In this document: piece after piece, positions 55,648 through 64,000 of the stretch
Layout of the letters: each line of letters begins with the position of its first letter
Numbering within the stretch: position 1 is the stretch's first letter
Origin: Sialis fuliginosa
Taxonomy: Eukaryota; Arthropoda; Insecta; Megaloptera; Sialidae
Reading direction: 5' to 3'
DNA length: 64,000 bases
Assembly: GCA_961205875.1 (NCBI GenBank)
Contig: OY540814.1
Span: 27,410,151 to 27,474,150, forward strand
Program-made: the position numbers and the translations under genes
The notes under the pieces: generated by a model
The model's database searches: none
What the model was told of the DNA's origin: nothing
Seen by the model: the letters and a program-made list of their open reading frames with translations, nothing else

Positions 55648-57859
55648 TGTTGTAAACACTCCTTGTCAACAATAATAAATCCTTGTTACATCGCTAACGT
55701 TTCTCGGTTTTAGTTTTGATAACACAAAACTGAGCAAATTGATAATTTAAAACCAAAAAATAATTTATAAACACTGCAGATATTAATAAAACAAAAAATG
55801 ATGTTTACTTAGCCGTGACGTCATCCACTCTGACTGGTGTTTTATCTAACATGGCGGATTGCTGTATTTTGTGTTTTTATTTTAACAAAAATCATATTAA
55901 TCTCGCTTTTAATATAAAAATAAATACATTTTTTAGAATCTTTTTAACCTATTTCATTATTTAAAATCATAATTTCAGTGTTACTTTGTTACTGGCATCA
56001 TACCTATTGATTTATCTTATAAGAAAATAAAGCGAAAAATTTAATGTATTAATAATACAAAGGGTCACCCACGTAGTTACATTTTTCGAATAATTGGATT
56101 ACGGCCATATAGCACATACCGCTGTAACTATAACGCGTTGAATATTATTCAAGTATTGAAATTATAATTGCACGTTCCAATGTGTAATTTTCAATATAAA
56201 CACTGAAATTAATTAACTGAAATACTTCAAATTTGTTCCATAAATTGGTTGGATTTACCCATCGTATGATTTAAATCGTTGTTATTATTTTCAAATAACA
56301 ATTCTCTTTGTTATTGCAGTTGTTGATGTATTTATAATCTATGAATATTAATACATGATGGGCTAAGCTGCAAAAATATGTTAATATTTTTTTTACAGTA
56401 GAGGGAATAGAGACAAAACAAGTGATGCATTCGGGAAGCTGGATTTTTTTAGATTTTCTCTTTATATGTTCGAAGATGAGTTGAAAATCAAAAATTTAGA
56501 AAAATCGGCCATGTGCGTCCCGAGAAAATTGCATAATTGTGCATTTTTGATACATTTCGACTATATCGCTACACTGTTTTTGAAATATCTTCGGTTCTAT
56601 AGGTCGTAGGAAAATAAAAAAAATATAAAAATACTTATAAGTTAATAGACTATAGAACTGCATAGGTAGCGTTACTTTTCAAACGCATCATAACCTCAAA
56701 AATAAAAATAAATGTTGAAAAACTTTTTTTATCACTAATAATGCAAAAATGAAGGGATTTTTACGAAAATAAGAGGAAATATGTATTTTTATGTTATAAA
56801 TACATCATAAAATTTTATTTTTACACCTACAATCGGCCATTTTTGAAAAAAATGGAAAAGCTCGCCATTTAATGAGAAAACGTCATAGGGTGAATTTAAT
56901 TTTTTTTAATTGTAGACTTTTTTTATGTACTTTCTTGTGACCATATGACAAAATCTGTTAAATAAATTAAAATATCGTAAATGATGTATAAAATAATGCT
57001 CGATCAGGGCCACGTGCGCGTAATATAAGTTTATACCACATTTTAATAGTCTTATTATAGATGTTTTGTATTTATTTCTAATAATACATATTTTTTGTTA
57101 TTGCAAATGACTTTTTTTATTATGTGAATGTGATTCTTGTACTTCTTGCATTTTTTTAAGTATTTTATTCGTAGAAGGGGCCAAATATAACATTTTTTAA
57201 TTAAAAAAAAAACGATATTTTAACTAATAAAGGATTAATCGGTAATTAATATTTATTAATAAATATAGGTACTTATATTGTTATTAATTAACGAAAAACG
57301 AAATGTGTCATTTTAATTTCACCAGGATAAGAGGAGATTATATTTTTTTGAAAAAATATGACAATGTTCATTTGATTGAAATGTATTATAGAATATGCAA
57401 TAAATAATATGTGTATGATTTATTGCAAATATTAATTTTAATAAATATATATGGGGAGATTCAGGCTCAAAAGATTATGTACCAAATTAAAATAAAATAC
57501 ATTTCAAATCATGTATGTTTTATATTTTGATTACTGGTAAATTATAAATAGTTGTTAATTGTTCAAAACTCGAAGCAGTTAACTTAAGTGGAGGAGGGGG
57601 GTGAAAGCGTTGCTCACGTAAATTTCTAATAAATTATTTTTAAATCAGTTTTGACTGTTGAAATTACTTTATCATATATTATATCAATGGGGGGGGGGGG
57701 GGGGGGGCATAAAAAAGTACGAACCCTAACAAGAGGGGGTGGGTAAGTTTTAAAAAATAATCCTTGCAATATTGAACAAAATAATGTATTAAAGAATTGT
57801 GTAGAATCAAAAGATCTACCATATATCTAACTTTTGTATTTAAGCCACAATGACTGCTT

Positions 57860-58095
57860 TTATGTTACAAAGAAAATTAAAAATATTTGGGTTCTGTTTA
57901 CGTGGACTTATGACTTTATTATTTTTACTTTTTGTTCTGATTCGTTTTTGTTAGGTACGTAATTTAAGTGTTGTTTGGTTTTTATTACAATAATAACTAA
58001 TCGTGTTTGTACTTAATTCAACTATATATTTTTTTAATCCTAAACAATAATTCCGTAGTCCACGCGAGCGAAGCCGCGCGGACCCAGCTAGTTTG
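57860..58095 (-). mobile_element. CTAG-ended repeat, copy 2
   Basis: Reverse complement of the start of 21857-22250, ending GCGCGGACCCAGCTAGTTT. About 170 bp align well. Confidence 0.55.
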
Positions 58096-58282
58096 ATATA
58101 TAAATTATAATTATACTACTGCTTTTTTAAAAAACAAATGGATCTAAGTATATATAAACTTTTGCCTTAAAATCATGCAAAAATTAACCCCCTTCAATAT
58201 TGACACTCAATTATGAAACATTCTGTATATTAAATTGATATTCCCCAAGTGTACCCACAACTCTAGGCCTCCCAGTTCGTCT

Positions 58283-58550
58283 AAACCTGCGATGATTGGC
58301 CCATCAGCAAACTCCCCATCAATATTGTGTCTCTGTCATACACTTTAAGTACCACAACACACCACAATACTACTGAACTGTCGGACTAGGATCAATCCTA
58401 ACCTAACCTAACCTAACCTAACCTAACCTAAACCTGCGATGATTGGCCCATCAGCAAACTCCCCATCCATATTGTGTCTCTGTCATACACCCTAAGTACC
58501 ACAACACACCACAATACTACTGAACTGTCGGACTAGGACCAAGCCTCCAA
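58283..58550 (+). repeat. ~110-bp direct duplication flanking a telomeric tract
   Basis: AACCTGCGATGATTGGCCCA ... CTACTGAACTGTCGGACTAG occurs twice (from about 58283 and from about 58431) with only a few differences. The two copies are separated by seven CCTAA units. No frame or RNA structure was recognised. Confidence 0.8.
58397..58431 (+). repeat. Interstitial telomeric repeat (CCTAA)7
   Basis: Seven perfect CCTAA units, equal to TTAGG on the other strand, the ancestral insect telomere repeat. Too short and internal to be a chromosome end. Confidence 0.9.
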
Positions 58551-58560
58551 ACAACAAATT

Positions 58561-60279
58561 GTTAAAAAAAAAATTGATATTCATTAAATATAGCAATGTG
58601 TATATATGTATTGTATATTACTGTTGAATTTTATGATAAATTATATATTTTGATTCTGTTAATACTTCACTGAATTCAATAATTTCCAATTTATATGCTA
58701 TACGTTATTATTCGTATTTCAAAAAGAAAATATTCCAAGTAATTGAAAAATATAAAAACTGTTTTTTTATTTTGCATTTATTTAACAAATAAAAACAATT
58801 TTATCTTGTTATGTTAATATCCAGCGACCTTAATTTATTTAGGTACAGAGATAAAAAAACACTGAGGCGTTTTTTTTTTATTCAAGCAATAAAAGTGTTA
58901 TACTAATTATAAATGATTATAAATGTAATGAATGTTTTTTTCTTTATTTGAACATACCTTTTAATTAAAAAACATATATTTTAGGTAAGTTGCTACTTGA
59001 AAATATTCTAAATTAAAATTAGAAGCTATTATTTACTTAAATTATTTTTATATAAGATGCCATTTGATTTCAACCAAATTTTTTTTGCAACTATAAACTT
59101 TTTTGTTTTTTTGTTAGAAAGTGCAGCAGGATTAATTTGAACTTAAAAACAAAAACAAGGATGAAATATTGCTGTCTATATGCAAATGTCACATAAAGTA
59201 ATAAATTTACTTTACCTATAGATATATATGTATATTTTCATCAAAGTTTTTTTTGATAACATCATCAATATAAACACATGGGCGTCCGCAAGAAGGGGAT
59301 AGTATTTATTTTTTATTCATTTCCCCAAAATTATTAAATAAAAAGGTAAGAAAAAAGTATACTTTGTCCAGATTAAAAAATATTTTTAGCCATTAGTAAT
59401 TAGTTCTCAGATAAAAAAAAACAATTGAATTTTTTATTTATTGTCAAGGGAAATAATTCACTTGTATTTATAAACAAGTGATTAAAATACATGTCCTGTA
59501 TTTTATTCAGGACCCACAGGGAAAAGTACTAGTCCAAATATTTATTATTGAAACTGTTCAAAGTGTTCAAAATAATATTAGAAATCCCTGTGAAAAAATC
59601 TATGACTAAATATTGATGTAGAAGCGACTTATCTCCAGAAACCAAGAATTATTTTTTTAACATACTTCAAAAAATATATATTTATTTTTTAATATGTTCG
59701 GGCATAACTACGATAAATATTCACCGATTTGGACGTTTTTTTGTTCGTTTGAAATAGTATACTCCCCAGGTGGCCCCATATAAATTTCATCAGGATCTTA
59801 TTTAATATAATAATTAAGAAAGAAAAAAATAAATACGACTTCAAAAACTGTTATAAATTTAATTATTATATTCATTTCAGTATTTTTGAGTTTTTTTCAT
59901 GTCGGTTTGATTTTTCTCTTAAATTTTGTTTTCTACCCTTCGTAAAATCGATTCGGCGCCCATGTATAGAGAGACTGTGAATGGAGGATATACATTCTGA
60001 TGAAATGCTATTCGGTTGAAAGAAACGTCTCGACACAAGCTGCTGTCATAAGTTGAAAAATACAACAACTGTGCATGTTTCCTCGAACGTGATAAAAGCA
60101 ATAGAGAGAGAGACACATACACTTCAATATCCGACGCCATTTTCTTATATGCGAGTGAATAATTGGCAAAACAAATCACAGATCAATATGGGTTTCAATA
60201 GAGATGATAGCTTCGTCTTGAAATTGTCCTCAGAATCCAACCTTAAAAGTATAATTCTTATAATGTGTGTAATATACGT
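58561..60279. other. AT-rich stretch without recognised gene
   Basis: No supported feature. Overlapping open frames at 59919-60286 on both strands cover a slightly GC-richer patch (59940-60170) with no recognisable protein; it may be a degraded repeat. Confidence 0.4.
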
Positions 60280-61845
60280 GCATTAGATAGTCTTAAAGAT
60301 AATGGTGTAAGCTATATTTAAAAAAAAACTGGAGTCTCCTCGATCGCCCCAAGCAGACATATTAACTATTCAACTTATTTGTTAAATTTTCAATTTAAAT
60401 TTCTTAATAATAGCCGAAGGAGCATACGAAGGTGTTCGGGCATTAGATAGTCTTAAAGATAATGGTGTAAGCTATATTAAAAAAAAAAAACTGGAGTCTC
60501 CTCGATCGCCCCCAGCTGACATATTCACTATTCAACTTATTTGTTAAATTTTCAATTTAATTTTCTTAATAATAGCCGAAGGAGCATACAAAGGTCTTCG
60601 GGCATTAGATAGTCTTAAAGATAATGGTGTAAGCTATATTTTAAAAAAAACTGGAGTCTCCTCGATTGCCCCAAGCTGACATATTAACTATTCAATTATT
60701 TGTTAAATTTTCAATTTAAATTTCTTAATAATAGCCGAAGGAGCATACGAAGGTCTTCGGGCATTAGATAGTCTTAAAGATAATGGTGTAAGCTATATTT
60801 AAAAAAAAACTGGAGTCTCCTCGATCGCCCCAAGCTGACATATTAACTATTCAACTTATTTGTTAAATTTTCAATTTAAATTTCTTAATAATAGCCGAAG
60901 GAGCATACGAAGGTCTTCGGGCATTAGATAGTCTTAAAGATAATGGTGTAAGCTATATTTAAAAAAAAAACTGGAGTCTCCTCGATCGCCCCAAGCTGAC
61001 ATATTCACTATTCAACTTATTTGTTAAATTTTCAATTTAATTTTCTTAATAATAGCCGAAGGAGCATACGAAGGTCTTCGGGCATTAGATAGTCTTAAAG
61101 ATAATGGTGTAAGCTATATTTAAAAAAAAAACTGGAGTTTCTTCGATCGCGCCAAGCTGACATATTAACTATTCACCTTATTTGTTAAATTTTCAATTTA
61201 AATTTCTTAATAATAGTCGAAGGAGCATACGAAGGTCTTCGGGCATTAGATAGTCTTAAAGATAATGGTGTAAGCTATATTTAAAAAAAAAACTGGAGTC
61301 TCCTCGATCGCCCCAAGCTGACATATTAACTATTCAATTATTTGTTAAATTTTCAATTTAAATTTCTTAATAATAGCCGAAGGAGCATACGAAGGTCTTC
61401 GGGCATTAGATAGTCTTAAAGATAATGGTGTAAGCTATATTTAAAAAAAAAAACTGGAGTCTCCTCGATCGCCCCCAGCTGACATATTAACTATTCAACT
61501 TATTTGTTAAATTTTCAATTTAAATTTCTTAATAATAGCCGAAGAAGCATACGAAGGTCTTCGGGCATTAGATAGTCTTAAAGATAATGGTGTAAGCTAT
61601 ATTTAAAAAAAAAACTGGAGTTTCTTCGATCGCGCCAAGCTGACATATTAACTATTCACCTTATTTGTTAAATTTTCAATTTAAATTTCTTAATAATAGT
61701 CGAAGGAGGTTACGAAGGTCTTCGGGCATTAGATAGTCTTAAAGATAATGGTGTAAGCTATATTTAAAAAAAAAAAAACTGGAGTCTCCTCGATCGCCCC
61801 AAGCTGACATATTAACTATTCAACTTATTTGTTAAATTTTCAATT
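60280..61845 (+). repeat. Tandem satellite, ten ~160-bp monomers
   Basis: Units start with GCATTAGATAGTCTTAAAGA at 60280, 60440, 60602, 60761, 60921, 61082, 61243, 61403, 61565 and 61726; the last is cut short. Length changes come mainly from an A run of 8-12. Variant patterns recur: units 2 and 5 share TATTCACTATTC, units 6 and 9 share GTTTCTTCGATCGCGCC, units 3 and 7 share TTCAATTATTTG, so blocks of about three units have been duplicated. No open frame runs through it. Confidence 0.95.
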
Positions 61846-62265
61846 TTTTGCCGCCGACAAATTTTGGTAACACTTTCATATACGGACTAGCATTGGTTGT
61901 TATGTATCCATAGTCTTTCCTAATCTAAGTTTAGAACGATATATCTATTCTATTATTCATTTAATTATATTTGTTTATCATAAGTTTACAAAGCAATAAA
62001 ATGAAAACAAAAACCTGTCATCTTTATTTATATATAACAAATAAACGAGCTACTAGATAATTGGGAAGACAATCATATATTTCAAATGCACACGCATCAA
62101 GTGGTGTATCGAATAGCGTCGTCGTTCTATCACAAAAGGCGCTATAGTCATGATGATGTTTTTATTTTATTTCTACACGGGAGTTGTTTATTTCACACTG
62201 ATTTGTGATATTGAAAACTGATTGACGCTGTTATGTAGTACATGTTTTTGCTCATTTTCTCAGCA

Positions 62266-62517
62266 CGTGTGTATTGATTGAGACAGAGGTTCTAAAACTG
62301 TCAGATGCGAGATATCAACATTTTACGAAGTTAATTAAAAATGTATTGCATATTTTAATTATTATACAGCCTAAACTAATTCAGGTGAAAACGTGTGTAT
62401 TGATTGAGACAGAGGTTCTAAAACTGTCAGATGCGAGATATCAATATTTTTCGAAAGAAATTAAAAATGTATTGCATATTTGAATTATTATACAGCCTAA
62501 ACTAATTCAAGCGTCTT
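62266..62517 (+). repeat. 126-bp tandem duplication
   Basis: Two copies starting CGTGTGTATTGATTGAGACA at 62266 and 62392 and ending CAGCCTAAACTAATTCA. 126 is a multiple of three, so one frame (62274-62483) reads through both copies, but it lacks an ATG start and is probably noncoding. A diverged relative lies near 63460-63520. Confidence 0.8.
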
Positions 62518-62539
62518 CTCTTATAGTGAAACTTCACGA

Positions 62540-62830
62540 AATCTAAAATTTGCATTTTAGATTTTGTTAAAATGGCGTGAAAAGTTGAAATTTTCAAACC
62601 ACAGATCTGTATTTCAAACCGTTTTCGAGATATAACCTCTCAAAGTTTTTGATTTTTCAAAATTTTGGAATAAAATTGGTTGTAACTTTTGAATGGGTGG
62701 TCGGAATTGATTTTAGTTAACGGATTTGAAATCAGCGTATTAAAATCTCGGTTTGAGATACAGACCTGTGGTTTTAAAATTTAAACTTTTCACGTCATTT
62801 TCTATATGATAAACATCTAAAATGCAAATT
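62540..62830. mobile_element. Fragment of the hairpin element
   Basis: Arm sequences of 16699-17781 in both orientations (AACCGTTTTCGAGATATAAC; TTTCACGTCATTTTCTATA) with most of the stem deleted. Confidence 0.55.
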
Positions 62831-62974
62831 TTTTTAATACAATTTTCTTTTATATTTTATAGAGATAAGAAAATAAGAAAAAAAATGATAACTTACTATA
62901 TAGACTATAATAATTAACAATTTAAAAATGTATTTTATATTTTGACCGGCGGGCATGCATCCTAGAAAGTTTTT

Positions 62975-63368
62975 GGCACCAGTTATGACCGCTTTAAGGT
63001 ATACTTCTTTTTTTTGTAATTCTCATGAACTCATGTTACTAATAAAACAAATACCTCTTTATTAAATCAAACCAAAGTCTGCAAATATAGTTTGTTTTTG
63101 AAATCATAAGTAATTATGAAGCAAAACCAGTAATGGACACTCGCTAATGATTACAAAATGATATGTAAGTACTATGACACAAAAGTTTAAATATATATTA
63201 GTTTTGACAACAATTGGTCGATTGTCATCAAATTAAGCTGTTTTAGAATTAAGTGTCTATAGTTTATGATTCAGTAATGGGAGTAATCAAATATCAACAA
63301 ATATTTCTAATTCAGTACATTTAATTAAACAAACGTCCAACATTGCGGTAAGATCCAAGACTGGTGTC
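62975..63368 (+). mobile_element. Repeat family D, copy 2
   Basis: GGCACCAGTTATGACCGC at the left and GATCCAAGACTGGTGTC at the right are inverted relatives. It matches 18764-19130 in reverse and a short piece at 24517-24640. Noncoding. Confidence 0.6.
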
Positions 63369-63370
63369 AT

Positions 63371-64000
63371 TACTTTATTGACAAAGACTCCTTCACTTCC
63401 AGGTTAATACTTTTTACTATTTTATTTGTTTTCAACAATTCTGTTTGTTTCATTGAAAACTGATTGGCGTTCGAGTGTACATTTTTTGCTCTTGGCGAGT
63501 GTGTATTAATTTAACACAGCTGGCGCTCTATGGTGCGAAGGGGGGGGGGGAGTATGGGCAGGGGTTGTTATTTATGTTACGTAATGGCGCACACCTTTCA
63601 GTGATCTGTTATTAATGTGCCAATGATAACTGTTAATGGGTACATATTTATTATAATGAACGAAGGTGAGAAATAGAAATTGTATTGTAAAAAACAAATG
63701 GATGGAAGAATGAAAGAAATTTGTGATATTGATAAGTTAGGGAGGGGGTTGTGTTGATGGGTATATTAAAAAGTTTACGTCAGAATATAAGTTTTGTATG
63801 CGAAAAATATAGAAGCGATTGCATTTTTTCAGGATATTGTATTTGATAGGTGGTGTATTGTAGATTTATTTCTGGAAAATAAGTTTGTAAAGAATAAGTG
63901 TATCGGAATTCGAAATTGTAGTTTTTGATTTGAATTGATTTGATGGGTATTTTTCAAAAAAATAATATTTTTTGAGTGAACTTTTTAATGTGTGCACCTA
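63371..64000. other. Window end, nothing recognised
   Basis: AT-rich DNA with a G run at 63540-63550. A relative of the 62.2-kb repeat (TTGAAAACTGATTGGCG) is at 63452. No gene supported. Confidence 0.4.

Larger units (their letters stand above)
54582..57860. other. DNA upstream of the first SPR coding exon
   Basis: Probably intron upstream of the SPR leader. Besides the tail block (54630-54750), the foldback at 55301-55647 and the G19 run, I see an AT-rich background and no convincing promoter or exon. Confidence 0.4.

Noticed and set aside
59919..60286. Overlapping 86- and 77-residue frames on opposite strands
   Set aside because: No recognisable domain, no splice context and adjacent to the satellite; probably chance or a degraded repeat.
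60280..61845. Possible CRISPR array
   Set aside because: Units are contiguous 160-bp monomers with no unique spacers, in insect DNA.

Overview
This is insect nuclear DNA: strongly AT-rich, with spliced genes, very long introns, a short run of the insect telomere unit (CCTAA/TTAGG), and a dense load of small DNA-transposon derivatives. The order is not resolved. Some repeat motifs resemble those common in Lepidoptera and some other insects, but this is only an impression. No bacterial, CRISPR or viral gene content was seen.

Two genes are secure, both on the minus strand. (1) Rpt5/PSMC3, a 26S proteasome ATPase, lies at 294-1577 as one uninterrupted 427-residue frame. (2) A sex peptide / myoinhibitory peptide receptor (SPR, a class A GPCR) spans 4051-54439 in five coding exons: 54277-54439, 50818-51191, 7247-7444, 5862-6080 and 4051-4425. 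All junctions are GT-AG and keep frame, giving a 442-residue protein with seven membrane segments and a C-terminal PDZ-ligand-like ETVL. Intron 2 alone is about 43.4 kb, so most of the window is intron of one receptor gene. A strong acceptor at about 54582 suggests the ATG exon is joined to a noncoding first exon further upstream, perhaps outside the window.

Layout: 1-294 downstream of Rpt5; 294-1577 Rpt5; 1578-4050 intergenic AT-rich DNA; 4051-7444 SPR exons 5, 4 and 3 with two TE-bearing introns; 7445-50817 giant intron; 50818-51191 exon 2; 51192-54276 intron 1, largely filled with MITEs; 54277-54439 first coding exon; 54582-64000 upstream DNA with a foldback, an interstitial telomeric tract inside a duplication, a ten-unit 160-bp satellite and more repeats.

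The giant intron is a museum of cut-and-paste elements. It holds hAT-type elements with intact 8-bp target duplications (22275-22687, 28333-29338, 40758-41154), a MULE-like element with a 9-bp duplication (7967-8493), a piggyBac-type TTAA element (38618-38952), TA-flanked Tc1/mariner-type elements, an internally deleted mariner-family transposase relic (39603-40176), a reverse-transcriptase scrap (13258-13420), and several long hairpin elements with arms up to about 360 nt. Two GC-rich islands (26.43-26.64 and 30.52-30.76 kb) stand out from this background. They share a 13-mer, and one carries a perfect RFX X-box and three TAATTA sites, so they are candidate regulatory elements. I found no convincing new multi-gene system. 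The most interesting biology is the hairpin-laden receptor intron, the satellite with its two-unit relative 17 kb away, and the possible regulatory islands.
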